Assembly (NCBI RefSeq): GCF_002237645.1
Contig: NZ_MJUZ01000023.1
Location: forward strand, 1 to 38,703
Direction of reading: 5' to 3'
Origin: Desulfovibrio sp. MES5
GTDB taxonomy: Bacteria > Desulfobacterota > Desulfovibrionia > Desulfovibrionales > Desulfovibrionaceae
DNA: 38,703 bases
The first letter of the stretch is position 1. Every line of letters starts with the position of its first letter. The notes under the pieces were generated by a model. The model did not search any database. It had not been told where the DNA came from and saw only the letters and a list, made by a program, of their open reading frames with translations. The translations under genes and the position numbers were made by a program. This document shows, in pieces, positions 17,015-25,285 of the stretch.

Positions 17015-18280
17015 ATGAAATTACTGGCGGTACATATATCCACAGCAACGGATGTGGCCGGGGCAGGGCGCAACGCGCGGCTCGTCAGGCTGGTCTGGTT
17101 TGCCGTGTCCGTTGTTCTGCTGGCGCTGACGCTGGCCTGCCTGTGGCGGGCCGGGCCTGTGCTGGCGGCGGGCGGCGTGCCGCAGGCTGTATGGCAGGAT
17201 AATGACCGCAATCACAGGCGTTCGCCCGCACAGGTGAAAACCCAGTTGCGGCAGCCACAGGTTCGCGCCGGGCAAATGCCCCTGAGCCCCGAAGCCCAGG
17301 ACGCCAGAGCGGCCAAGACCGGTTCTCAGCTGGCAGCCAACGCTGTGCCCCTGGCCCAGGAAGGGCAGCTGAACATGCTGGGACAGGGCGACTGGCGGCT
17401 CAAGATCGTCTCTGCTGCCGTGACCGGCACCAGCATGGTGCTGCTGGGCGATATAGCCGTGCCCATCGGGCAGATGGATCAGGCGCAGTGGGACGCCTTG
17501 CGCGCCACCCCCCTGTGGGAAGCGCCGCCCGAAGAGGGCAAACCCTTGCAAATCAACCGCTCACGCCTGTCGCAGGCCTTACGTCAGGCTCTGGGGCAGG
17601 ATGTAGCCGGGCGGTGCATTTTGCCCACCTCTCTCGTAATACAGCGCGGCGGTCTGGTCTTCAGGGAAGACGATTTGCGCAACTATGTCGTCAAAAGCCT
17701 GACTCCCCAGTTGGCGGCCATGCCGGGAGAGGCCGAGCTTACGGATTTTCGTCTGCCGGAATACATTTTTCTTGCCCACAGCCAGCAGCGCGTACAGCTC
17801 GAGCCGGGCAAGCTGGCTCCTGGGCGCGTGCCTTTGCGCTTTGCCGTACAGGAGGCGGACGGCACGGTTTTGCGGCGGGTGGCGGGCACAGCCACGCTGG
17901 CCTTGTGGCTTACCGTGCCCACGGCGGCACAGTCGATGAACAAGGGGGACGCCCTGACAGCCCAAAGCGTCACCTTTATGCGCGTCAACGCCGGGCAATT
18001 GCGCGACCTGCCCTGGGACGGCCACGGCGGCCCCTGGCAGCTGGCCCGCGCCATCAATGCCGGAGACACAATCCTGCAAAGCGATCTGGCCAATCAGCTT
18101 ATGGTCAAGCGCGGGGATGTCGTCACACTCATATTTTCCAGAAATAACCTGCGCATCACGACGCAAGCGCAGGCTCTGGCCGACGGCGAACCCGGCGCGA
18201 CCATTCCGCTACGGAACTTGCAAACCAAAAAACAGGTCTTCGGCATTGTCAAAAACGGCAATACCGTGGAGATACACTAG
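17015..18280 (+). CDS. flgA: Flagellar P-ring assembly chaperone FlgA, extended form
   Basis: The C-terminal half (about residues 200-421) has the SAF/ChapFlgA pattern: VKRGDVVTLIFSRNNLRITTQAQALADGEPGATIPLRNLQTKKQVFGIVKNGNTVEIH. FlgA helps FlgI subunits form the periplasmic P ring. The protein is nearly twice the length of E. coli FlgA (219). The extra N-terminal part contains a membrane segment or signal anchor (residues 28-48), a Gln/Pro/Ala-rich linker (50-120) and an additional domain (about 125-200, WRLKIVSAAVTGTSMVLLGDIAVPIG) that matches the N-terminal FlgA region seen in other deltaproteobacteria. It sits 14 bases after flgG and before flgH. Confidence 0.9.
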   Translation: MKLLAVHISTATDVAGAGRNARLVRLVWFAVSVVLLALTLACLWRAGPVLAAGGVPQAVWQDNDRNHRRSPAQVKTQLRQPQVRAGQMPLSPEAQDARAAKTGSQLAANAVPLAQEGQLNMLGQGDWRLKIVSAAVTGTSMVLLGDIAVPIGQMDQAQWDALRATPLWEAPPEEGKPLQINRSRLSQALRQALGQDVAGRCILPTSLVIQRGGLVFREDDLRNYVVKSLTPQLAAMPGEAELTDFRLPEYIFLAHSQQRVQLEPGKLAPGRVPLRFAVQEADGTVLRRVAGTATLALWLTVPTAAQSMNKGDALTAQSVTFMRVNAGQLRDLPWDGHGGPWQLARAINAGDTILQSDLANQLMVKRGDVVTLIFSRNNLRITTQAQALADGEPGATIPLRNLQTKKQVFGIVKNGNTVEIH

Positions 18281-18330
18281 GCGTTGCGGCCGCACTGGCG
18301 GCAAGGCGCGGTTACGAAGGAGAGGAGCAT

Positions 18331-19050
18331 ATGCAGGCACGTCATGTCATACCCGTTCTGGCGCTGGTTTTTGCGCTGTGCGCCGCCTGCGGCGGCGGGC
18401 CGCGCAAGCATCCGGCCTTGCAACCGCCTGTTGTCGACCCGCAGGAATACAGGCAGGAGACCAACGCGGCAAATAACCCCGGCTCGCTTTTTGCGGCCAG
18501 TGAGCAGGATACGCTTTTTTCCGACAGCCGCGCCCGCAGGGTAGGGGACATTGTTGTGGTCAAACTGGTGGAAAACACCAAGGCCCAGAACAAGGCTGAA
18601 ACCACGGCCAAAAAGAACGGCGCAAACGATTATCAGGTGGGCGCGCTCTTCGGGCAGACTTCAAACGGGTTTATTCCCTTTCTGGGGGTAGGCCCCACCA
18701 GCAAGATAGGCGTTCCGGCCCTGTCCTCGACGTCGGCCAGCGACCTCTCGGCCACGGGCAAGACCAAGCGTGAAAACTACGTCACCACCTCTCTGGCGGC
18801 TCGCGTCATTCGGGTGCTGCCGGGCGGTCTGCTGCAGATAGAAGGCGCGCGTGAAATCCGCGTCAACGAAGAAACAGAGTATATGGTGGTGCGCGGCATG
18901 GTCCGCACCAAGGACGTGAGCGCGGACAACAGCGTGCTTTCAACCCAGATCGCCGATGCCAGCATCGAATACTATGGCCGCGGCGTACTGGCCGACAAGC
19001 AGAAGCCTGGCTGGTTCACGCGGCTTATGGACAATGTCTGGCCCTTCTAG
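18331..19050 (+). CDS. flgH: Flagellar L-ring protein FlgH (lipoprotein)
   Basis: This 239-residue protein starts with a signal peptide ending in a lipobox (LCAAC), so it should be lipidated and carried to the outer membrane, where FlgH builds the L ring. Family blocks are present: SLFAASEQDTLFSDSRARRVGDIVVVKLVENTKAQNKAET and RVLPGGLLQIEGAREIRVNEETEYMVVRGMVRTKDVSADNSVLSTQIADASIEYYGRG. GAAGGAGAGG precedes the ATG. No flgI or flgJ follows, although these normally come next in related operons; instead there is a repeat element and then an island at a tRNA gene. Confidence 0.95.
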   Translation: MQARHVIPVLALVFALCAACGGGPRKHPALQPPVVDPQEYRQETNAANNPGSLFAASEQDTLFSDSRARRVGDIVVVKLVENTKAQNKAETTAKKNGANDYQVGALFGQTSNGFIPFLGVGPTSKIGVPALSSTSASDLSATGKTKRENYVTTSLAARVIRVLPGGLLQIEGAREIRVNEETEYMVVRGMVRTKDVSADNSVLSTQIADASIEYYGRGVLADKQKPGWFTRLMDNVWPF

Positions 19051-19064
19051 CTGTAGAGCGAGAC

Positions 19065-19140
19065 TTTGAAATAGTTTGTGAGGGAGGGAGCCTTTTGCAA
19101 AAGGGTTCCTCCCTCCACGCCCCATCCCCTAAAACTCTTA
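19065..19140 (+). repeat. Intergenic repeat element, copy 2 (terminator-like), after flgH
   Basis: The order of blocks is TTTGAAATAGTTTG, GGAGGGAGCC, TTTTGCAAAAGGG, CCTCCCTCC, CCCCATCCCC and TAAAACTCTT. Minus-strand 1476-1411 has the same TTTGAAATA, TTTTGCAAAA, C-rich and TAAAACTCTT blocks. The G-rich and C-rich tracts can pair around TTTTGCAAAAG, so it may end the flg transcript. Confidence 0.65.
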
Positions 19141-19149
19141 TTTTCTTTT

Positions 19150-19182
19150 AGAGCCGTTAACCTTGAAAAGGTTAACGGCTCT
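19150..19182. other. Perfect 15-bp hairpin in the flgH-tRNA gap
   Basis: AGAGCCGTTAACCTT (19150-19164) pairs perfectly with 19168-19182 around GAA. No T run follows on the plus strand, though T-rich sequence precedes it. Between here and the tRNA no gene is supported. Confidence 0.6.
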
Positions 19183-19599
19183 GCTGTTGCACGAGAGGCT
19201 GAGCGCCGCAACGTGGCGTAGATTCTGCCGAAAAGCGCATTTTAGGGCAGCATGGCAAATTGAAAAAGGAAGCATTTTCAAAGTAATCTGATCTGGTCCA
19301 GCGCCAGAGTTATTTCACAATGAAATGCACTGGCGTGGAGTGTTCGTAAACGGCGGACTGTTCAGGCAGGCCCGCCTGGCCCCGCCTAGCCCTGTTTGCC
19401 CCCTGAACGTTGCCCGGCCTGCCCTGCGAGTCGCAGTTTGTCTCGGCGTGTTCCTGTCTGCCTTCATTTGAAAGATCTGCCTTGATTTTGCGGGCAGAGC
19501 GGAGCCGGCACGACAACGTTGGCAGAGCCTTGCCACTGGCCGGAATCAGTGTGATGCCGCCTCTCGGCAGCGACCGACACTGACATGCCCGGAACACAA

Positions 19600-19722
19600 G
19601 GGCAAAGCACGTTTGCTACAGCGTTGTCGCTTGCGGACAGACACAGGTGTACAGGCCTGGGTGCATAGGCCTGGGTGTACAGGGCAGAGCACGTTTGCCA
19701 CAGCATTGTCGCTTGCGGACAG
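19600..19722. repeat. Direct repeat of 41 bp with 82-bp period
   Basis: Bases 19600-19640 and 19682-19722 agree at all but a few positions; both contain GCACGTTTGC, TTGTCGCTTGCGGACAG and a GGGCA start. Between and after them are shorter repeats of GTGTACAGG and CCTGGGTG(C/T)A. The stretch lies ahead of the tRNA-Leu gene in otherwise empty DNA. It looks like a decayed tandem duplication. Confidence 0.7.
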
Positions 19723-19845
19723 GCCCGGGTGTACAGGCCGGGTGCACAGGGCTGGGTATGCCTGCCCTGAACAGGTGCCGCCTGTGATATGTGGAAGGAT
19801 ATCCCCGTCAGGCTTTGTGTACGGATCTGCAACACCATAATTTTT

Positions 19846-19875
19846 TTGACAGGTGGGCAAAAAAAGCTTGCCAAG
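19846..19875 (+). promoter_or_regulatory. Possible promoter of tRNA-Leu
   Basis: A perfect -35 box, TTGACA (19846-19851), is followed after about 17 bases by TGCCAA, a poor -10 box. A start near 19880 would fit the tRNA beginning at 19906. Only the -35 box is convincing. Confidence 0.35.
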
Positions 19876-19905
19876 CACTGCCCGTTCGGGTAAATCAATC
19901 TTCGC

Positions 19906-19992
19906 GCCGAAGTGGTGGAATTGGTAGACACGCTAGGTTCAGGGTCTAGTTCTCGCAAGGGAGTGGGAGTTCGAGTCTCCCCTTCGGCACCA
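19906..19992 (+). tRNA. tRNA-Leu (anticodon CAG), with encoded CCA
   Basis: This is a class II tRNA with acceptor stem GCCGAAG/CTTCGGC, D-loop GGTGGAATTGGTAGACAC, anticodon stem CTAGG/TCTAG with loop TTCAGGG, a long variable arm (TTCTCGCAAGGGAG) and T arm GGGAGTTCGAGTCTCCC. CCA is encoded at 19990-19992. A terminator follows at once, then an integrase reading away from it, so its 3' end is the likely attachment site of the island to the right. Confidence 0.96.
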
Positions 19993-19998
19993 TCTTTT

Positions 19999-20040
19999 AA
20001 GAGTCGTTACAAGCAACAGCCTGTAACGACTCTTTTTTTT
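19999..20040 (+). terminator. Terminator of tRNA-Leu
   Basis: AAGAGTCGTTACA (19999-20011) pairs perfectly with 20022-20034, and the T run extends beyond the stem to 20040. It lies seven bases past the tRNA CCA end. Confidence 0.88.
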
Positions 20041-20166
20041 GGCTTGTGCCCAGCATAGGCACCAGACCAAAACCCGCCCTTGGGAGCTTATGGGGTCAAA
20101 GCGCGGGGTCAAAGGCACGACAAAATTAGGCGCAAGCCCGTTTTGCCGTTGCCAGGAGAAAACCCC

Positions 20167-21954
20167 ATGCCCCTTCCTCTTCCTGCCCTTTCCAGCCTTG
20201 TGCCTGCCGTCGCCAGCAACCAGGATGATGACAAAAAGTCAGCACCTGCGTATCTTTATTGCAAAAGAAAAATCTACTATTTTCGATATGCCTTTCCCGC
20301 CAACCTGCGAAAATCACTTGGGCGGGCCGAGCTGCGCGTGAGCCTGCAAACGTCCTACCTGAGGATTGCGCGATTTCGCGCCCGCATGCTGTCCGCAGAA
20401 ATTGGCAATATGATTCTTGAGGGGTTTATGCTGGACTACAAGGAAATACGCCGTCGCATGAATATCCTGCTCCAGCGCTTGCTGGAGCAGGATCACGCTG
20501 ATCTTTCAGAACGTAAAGATGTCTCAATACGGAATGTTGAAATCCAGTATGACCAACTGCGGCTCTCCCAAGCTGAAATACTTTTAAGCATAAAGACGCC
20601 AGAGCAACTTGAAAACATTGCTCCCGCATGTCTCATAGAATTATTTCGCTCAAGGGCTTTCAGCCGAGAAGAACTTTCTGCAAAAAACTACCTTCAGATA
20701 GTCAAGGCATATAACGAAATGCAAATCACGCTGCATCGAATTGATGCTGCGCGGGCCCAGGGCGATTTCTTGATGGAAGAGGAAATCATGGGCCGCGATT
20801 ATGGGAAGTTGCCCTATGAAATTGATAGCTCGCTGGAACAAACGTTCAATGCGATCTCATCAACTCCAGAAAAAAACATTGGAAAACTTAAAGATTCGAC
20901 ACTCTATTCCGAAGCTATGGAGCGATACATAAACCAAAAGCTTCAGGACAGAGAATGGCAGGAACATAGTGTAACTGACCACAGGGGACGTTTAAGCGAA
21001 TTTTTGGCAATTATTGGTGACAAACCAATTCAGGAGATTACGCGCGCAGACATGCGGCGTTTTCGCGAAACATTACGAAAACTTCCGCCCAACCGCACTC
21101 GAGTGAAGGAATTCAAGAATAAAAGCATTCAAGAATTGCTTGAACTCAATGTCCAGACCACCTTGAGCACCACGACAGTTAATATCCTCGTGGAAGCCGT
21201 GGGCAGCATGCTTGCGTGGTATGTTAGAGAAGGAATGCTGGCCGCCAACCCCGCGACCCACCTTCAGATCAAAGACAGCCGACAAGCTATTGAATTGCGC
21301 CAAGCATTCTCTGACGACGAGCTCGCTAAAATTTTTGCGCACCCCAAATTCGCGAGAAAAGAGTTCAAATCCCCCTCTTATTACTGGATTCCCATGATCG
21401 CCCTTTTCACGGGCATGCGCCTCGAGGAGATTGCCCAGCTTCACTGCGCCGACATCTATGAAAGCCAAACAAAGGGAATCTGGGTCATTGATATCAACAG
21501 CAACGGACTTGATGAACTTGGCAGGCCCAAGCTGCTGAAGAACAAAAACGCACGAAGGATTGTCCCCATCCACCCTGATTTGATAAAAATTGGCCTACTT
21601 GAATATCACGCTGACATTTTAAAGAAAAAGCATGTCAGACTGTTCCCTGACCTGAAGAAATCCGAAGGCGCAGTCAAGTTTGGCAAACAGCCTGGCAAGC
21701 AATTCAAAGCTATTGTAACCGCAACTCTCGGTGAGGCTTCTGGTAAAACATTTCACTCGCTCAGGCACACCTTTGCCGATTTTTTCAAACAGCGTGGGTT
21801 GCAAAATGATTACTTTCGACAAGTCTTTGGGCATGAATTGCCCATGCTCGCTGCCAAGCAGTATGGAGAAAAATTTCCGCCTGAGCTTTTATATGAAAAG
21901 GTAATTATGAATCTGGCATGGGAACATATTGATATTATACAAAAAAATAGGTGA
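20167..21954 (+). CDS. Tyrosine recombinase (island integrase) with DUF6538-type N-terminus
   Basis: This 595-residue protein begins with a YLYCKRKIYYFRYAFPANLRKSLGRAELRVSLQTSYLRIARFRAR segment resembling the DUF6538 arm-binding domain, followed by a long helical middle, a core-binding domain (about 250-370) and a C-terminal catalytic domain. Catalytic residues are R418 (TGMRLEEI), H530 and R533 (HSLRHTF), H556 (VFGHELP) and nucleophile Y566 (AKQYGEKF), so it looks functional. The start at 20167 follows CAGGAG; the open frame reaches 20080. It should insert and excise the element at the adjacent tRNA-Leu. Its stop is six bases from the next ATG, so the two genes are probably one operon. Confidence 0.93.
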   Translation: MPLPLPALSSLVPAVASNQDDDKKSAPAYLYCKRKIYYFRYAFPANLRKSLGRAELRVSLQTSYLRIARFRARMLSAEIGNMILEGFMLDYKEIRRRMNILLQRLLEQDHADLSERKDVSIRNVEIQYDQLRLSQAEILLSIKTPEQLENIAPACLIELFRSRAFSREELSAKNYLQIVKAYNEMQITLHRIDAARAQGDFLMEEEIMGRDYGKLPYEIDSSLEQTFNAISSTPEKNIGKLKDSTLYSEAMERYINQKLQDREWQEHSVTDHRGRLSEFLAIIGDKPIQEITRADMRRFRETLRKLPPNRTRVKEFKNKSIQELLELNVQTTLSTTTVNILVEAVGSMLAWYVREGMLAANPATHLQIKDSRQAIELRQAFSDDELAKIFAHPKFARKEFKSPSYYWIPMIALFTGMRLEEIAQLHCADIYESQTKGIWVIDINSNGLDELGRPKLLKNKNARRIVPIHPDLIKIGLLEYHADILKKKHVRLFPDLKKSEGAVKFGKQPGKQFKAIVTATLGEASGKTFHSLRHTFADFFKQRGLQNDYFRQVFGHELPMLAAKQYGEKFPPELLYEKVIMNLAWEHIDIIQKNR

Positions 21955-21960
21955 AAAAAG

Positions 21961-24225
21961 ATGAAATACGCCGTCGATAGTAAATTATCATTAAAGGTTC
22001 AAGAGATACGCACAAAAAATGACCGGATGAAAATGCCAGAGTGCTTGCAGGACAATAAAAAAGCAGAAATTTTTATTGGTCTTACTAATGCTTTATTTCA
22101 ATGTCTGCCCCACCGGGAAAGAGAAGATTTTTTAGAGGAACTTGGCAATCCACAGCAAAAGCATGTAGGTATCATCGCCAATCCAAACAGGTTTACTGGT
22201 GACGATATTGTTCAATTTGCTTCGGAACAACTAAACAGAAGACGTGTTCAGGCTGCGTGTATTGTCTCAGAATTATTAGGAATAAAGCCTGAATACTGCT
22301 TTGATGTCGGTCCTGCTACAAGAGACACCGAATCCGATGCTTCCCCGTCTGTGAGGAATAGGATTGAAAATGAACTAGAACCAATTATCTTATTTGATTT
22401 CATTCCAGAAAAAATTCAGGTTGGAGAAGAAATATACATACTTTCATTTTTTGATGATTTGTATAGTTTTGATGGAAGCGTGGAACAAAAACTTTGCCAT
22501 TATTCGAATACAAATAAGCAAAACTTCTTATTGATAGCATCTAGTATTCTTGTCAATATAGAGCGCCGTAAGAAAAAAATTTTAGGGATTGGCTACGCTC
22601 CTGCAACGGCATGGCCATTTTCAAGAGTGGCTATAGATAAATTTTCAGATGCGCCCGTCATTTTTCCAATGTCCTTGCACGTCGCTTTTCATCTTAGAAA
22701 AATATGTCGCGAGGCCAGTCTTAATGAACGCGATTGTATCGTTTCCGGCTACGCTGGCGATACTAAAACTTTTGATGCACACTGTTTCTATGGCCGTAAC
22801 GTTATACTGCTCCCCATCTTTTCGCGGGATGGTTACTCTGCCGCAATCGATTTTGCATCGATGCTACGTAATGCTGGCGCAAGCGATGTAAAAATATACC
22901 CTTGGCCCATCATGGCCCTTGGAATGCCTGCTGATGCGATGACTGCCGGATCAGGCTCCCCTTGGAAGCATGAGTTCCTTGATAAAAAAGTTGACCTGAG
23001 CGAACAGATTGCCCCGTCCTCTTTTCTTAACAAGATTATTAAGACGGCATTGTCCGTCCCTAATTTTGAAAATCTACTCGCTGAAGTCGGCTTGACGGCT
23101 CCCAAAGAATGCCCTTCGCAAAAAAAAGCTGAAGCACTGCCGATCAGCACTCTAAACGAGATAATGGATTCCCCTGAAATCAGTATCGATACAGATCCTT
23201 CATTAGACTTAATCATCAAGCCGCACTTTATATTGTTTATGTGGGGAGGAAGTAACACTGGAAAAAGTTTTATACTTTTGACATTCATTCTTGGTATTGC
23301 TTCTGGTACCCAAGCATTTTTCTTCGCTGGCAGCAATATTCCTCGTAATGTTTTACTACTAGATGGTGAACTCACAAATGATCAGTTCAAACAGCGCCTA
23401 AAACAGCTTACTCGGAATAAGCACTCATTATTTGAGTCTGTTAAAAAGCATATATTTTGTCATTTTGCGCGTGAAACCGGCTCACTTGATTTATTAAATC
23501 CAGAGCACCAAAAAAAAATTCTTGCACGAATCAGGCAAGATAACATTAAAGTTCTCGCCATTGACAACCTTATTTCACTTGCTGATAAGGCTTTGAAAGG
23601 AAGGACAAATGAACTTTTTGATTTTTTCTATTCGATTGAACGTGAAGGAGCTGCAGTTATTTTTGTAAATCACGCCACAAAGGACAATGATGATTTTAAA
23701 GGACCTTCGAATATAAGAGACAAAAGTCAGACAATTATTCACATTGAAGGTCGTAAAACATTGATTGATGACGAAAATAGTAGTGAAGCAGTAAAACATG
23801 CTCTCAAAAACAGCGAGGACATTGTTGTACGATTGAATTTCGACAAATGCAAACTTCCACCCAAGTTGAATGAAAAATACGGAATTTACCATCTTCCAGT
23901 GGATGGTAACTGGAACTATCTTGAAGGTAATGTACCCGTTGATACACCATTGTGTGTAACAACGCTTGACGATGATGAAACGGATGATAAAACTTCATCT
24001 GATGGTGATTTAAATAACAATGATTCGTTACTTTGTAACTTAACGGAAGATCAGCAAGCTCTTTACAAGCTGTTTCTCAGTGGGAAAGTGTTCTCCCGCG
24101 CTGATATTCAAGAGCATTTTCAGTGGGGGGAGGATAAGGCTGGCAACGAACTGAAGGCTCTCAAAAAAAAACAATTGATCATTGCTGTCGGAAGTGGACG
24201 TAATATCAGGTACAAAAAGAAATAG
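21961..24225 (+). CDS. RepA/AAA_25-like ATPase, island replication or mobilisation protein
   Basis: This 754-residue protein has a novel-looking N-terminal half (1-400) that I cannot assign, except for a stretch GYAGDTKTFDAHCFYGRNVILLPIFSRDGYSAA that hints at a Toprim-like segment seen in mobile-element primases. An ATPase follows: Walker A GGSNTGKS (about 429-436), DGEL near 467, and Walker B VLAIDNL near 531-536. The VFVNHATK motif (sensor region) supports a RecA-like AAA_25/RepA fold. An acidic linker (DDDETDDKTSSDGDLNNND) precedes a C-terminal winged helix (about 700-754, LFLSGKVFSRADIQEHFQWGEDKAG). Base composition is far AT-richer than the core genes. Directly after the integrase, it may unwind or load at the element's origin. 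Confidence 0.7.
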   Translation: MKYAVDSKLSLKVQEIRTKNDRMKMPECLQDNKKAEIFIGLTNALFQCLPHREREDFLEELGNPQQKHVGIIANPNRFTGDDIVQFASEQLNRRRVQAACIVSELLGIKPEYCFDVGPATRDTESDASPSVRNRIENELEPIILFDFIPEKIQVGEEIYILSFFDDLYSFDGSVEQKLCHYSNTNKQNFLLIASSILVNIERRKKKILGIGYAPATAWPFSRVAIDKFSDAPVIFPMSLHVAFHLRKICREASLNERDCIVSGYAGDTKTFDAHCFYGRNVILLPIFSRDGYSAAIDFASMLRNAGASDVKIYPWPIMALGMPADAMTAGSGSPWKHEFLDKKVDLSEQIAPSSFLNKIIKTALSVPNFENLLAEVGLTAPKECPSQKKAEALPISTLNEIMDSPEISIDTDPSLDLIIKPHFILFMWGGSNTGKSFILLTFILGIASGTQAFFFAGSNIPRNVLLLDGELTNDQFKQRLKQLTRNKHSLFESVKKHIFCHFARETGSLDLLNPEHQKKILARIRQDNIKVLAIDNLISLADKALKGRTNELFDFFYSIEREGAAVIFVNHATKDNDDFKGPSNIRDKSQTIIHIEGRKTLIDDENSSEAVKHALKNSEDIVVRLNFDKCKLPPKLNEKYGIYHLPVDGNWNYLEGNVPVDTPLCVTTLDDDETDDKTSSDGDLNNNDSLLCNLTEDQQALYKLFLSGKVFSRADIQEHFQWGEDKAGNELKALKKKQLIIAVGSGRNIRYKKK

Positions 24226-24400
24226 TCTTTTTCCCTTTGCAAGTTTTTGTCAGTAATCTTCTACGCCTTGAGAGCTATTTCCGCTTTTCATCGTTGTTTT
24301 CGGCGTCAGCATCACCGTCAAGAATTGCGGGCTTCCGTTTAGCACCGCTTTCAGCTTGAAATCTATCTGTTTCCCTCCGCGTTCGCTCCGTCAACATCTC

Positions 24401-24430
24401 CGCAAACGGAGAAAAACGGATAAAGACGGA
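24401..24430 (+). repeat. Three tandem 10-bp repeats ending in ACGGA
   Basis: CGCAAACGGA, GAAAAACGGA and TAAAGACGGA follow one another without gaps at a period of exactly ten bases, one helical turn. They lie about 180 bases after the ATPase stop. Phased short repeats of this kind are typical protein-binding arrays at replication origins or operators. Confidence 0.6.
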
Positions 24431-24671
24431 GGTGTGATAAAAATTAATCCAATAATTTCAGTGCAAACTAATGATCATTTCCACAGGGCAGGGCAAAACG
24501 GTGTTGCCCCCCAGGCAACGCCTCGGCAGTCGATGTTGCCGCCTGTTTTTGCCACCCCAAGGGCGGGCAGGCATATTGGGGGCCTTTTTTTGAACAAAGA
24601 GCCCGATGTCTGCGAGTCAGCACCAGCGAACACACCTCGTTGGACTTTGGCACTTCTACTTGTAGCAACAC

Positions 24672-24694
24672 ATTTATATTCAAAAAATATAAAT
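24672..24694. other. AT-only 9-bp hairpin in the island non-coding region
   Basis: ATTTATATT (24672-24680) pairs perfectly with AATATAAAT (24686-24694). The entire 24226-25285 stretch holds no gene I can support. An AT-rich hairpin beside repeat arrays is compatible with a strand-opening site, but that is inference. Confidence 0.45.
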
Positions 24695-24725
24695 TCTGTA
24701 GGGATACAATACACCGCACAGATAT

Positions 24726-24797
24726 CATTGTGCGCTATTTTGAAGGCAAAATCGCCCGCTTTTCAGGTGTTTTGTGCTTCCGCACAAACGCACCGCC
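24726..24797 (+). repeat. GTGCG/CGCAC nested inverted-repeat element, copy C
   Basis: The outer arms are TTGTGCG (24728-24734) and CGCACAA (24781-24787). The right part, GGTGTTTTG then seven bases and GCACAAACGCAC (24766-24793), matches copy B (31545-31572) at 24 of 28 positions without gaps. This copy is not next to a DUF927 reading frame, unlike the other two. Confidence 0.65.
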
Positions 24798-25042
24798 CTC
24801 ACAAGGATCAGAATGCGCTTTTACTTTCTGCATATGCCGGATAGGGGCGCGTTCTTACGATCCTGCATGCCGAAGATAACAACTGCGACGGTCAAAGCCT
24901 GTCCAACGCCATCTGCCTGTACTGATAAGAGGCCCCCGAACAGGAACGAGGGCAAGAGCGGGAACAGCTGCATGCATCAGATGAGCAGGATGCGTATCGC
25001 ATTCTGATTCGCAGAACCCGCACTTCATTTTATCCGCACTGA

Positions 25043-25076
25043 GGCTCGATATGGCCATCTCCATACCGAGCCTTTT
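25043..25076 (+). terminator. Terminator-like hairpin in the non-coding region
   Basis: GGCTCGATATGG (25043-25054) pairs with CCATACCGAGCC (25061-25072), one A-C mismatch, six-base loop, and TTTT follows. It would end a plus-strand transcript from the 24226-25042 region, yet no gene is evident there, so a small RNA is possible. Confidence 0.55.
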
Positions 25077-25196
25077 CCACACCGAGGCACCTATTGTTAT
25101 TATGCCGGATGCAGCCTCCTCCGCAGACCGGATAATTCCAAGCCTATTTTTTTTCCATATTGCCATTTTTACATCATGGTAAAAAACCATTGCGCG

Positions 25197-25285
25197 GCTG
25201 TGCGTTTGTGTGGCGACTGAAAACTCTGCAATATACTGATTTTTCAGGCTAAAAACCGCACAAACACTTTTGTGCGCCGCACAGG
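25197..25285 (-). repeat. GTGCG/CGCAC nested inverted-repeat element, copy A, right after the primase-helicase stop
   Basis: Read on the minus strand from the stop codon, it has the palindrome TGTGCGGCGCACA (25283-25271), then GTTTGTG (25265-25259), an inner stem CTGAAAA/TTTTCAG (25247-25241 with 25223-25217), and CACAAACGCAC. Copy B has the same layout in the same place relative to its gene, with a different inner stem. Confidence 0.7.

Noticed and set aside
19970..19992. Search for the right attachment site as a repeat of the tRNA-Leu 3' end
   Set aside because: No convincing copy of CCCCTTCGGCACCA was found between 20040 and 38703 by eye. The right end may be degraded, shifted or outside the window.
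24356..24844. Plus-strand frame of 162 codons after the ATPase gene
   Set aside because: Its composition is erratic and it covers the phased ACGGA repeats and nested element C, which explain the sequence better.
24855..25190. Minus-strand frame of 111 codons after the primase gene
   Set aside because: No ribosome-binding site and no recognisable domain, and it overlaps the terminator-like hairpin at 25043-25076. The first 50 residues look protein-like, so it is not fully excluded.
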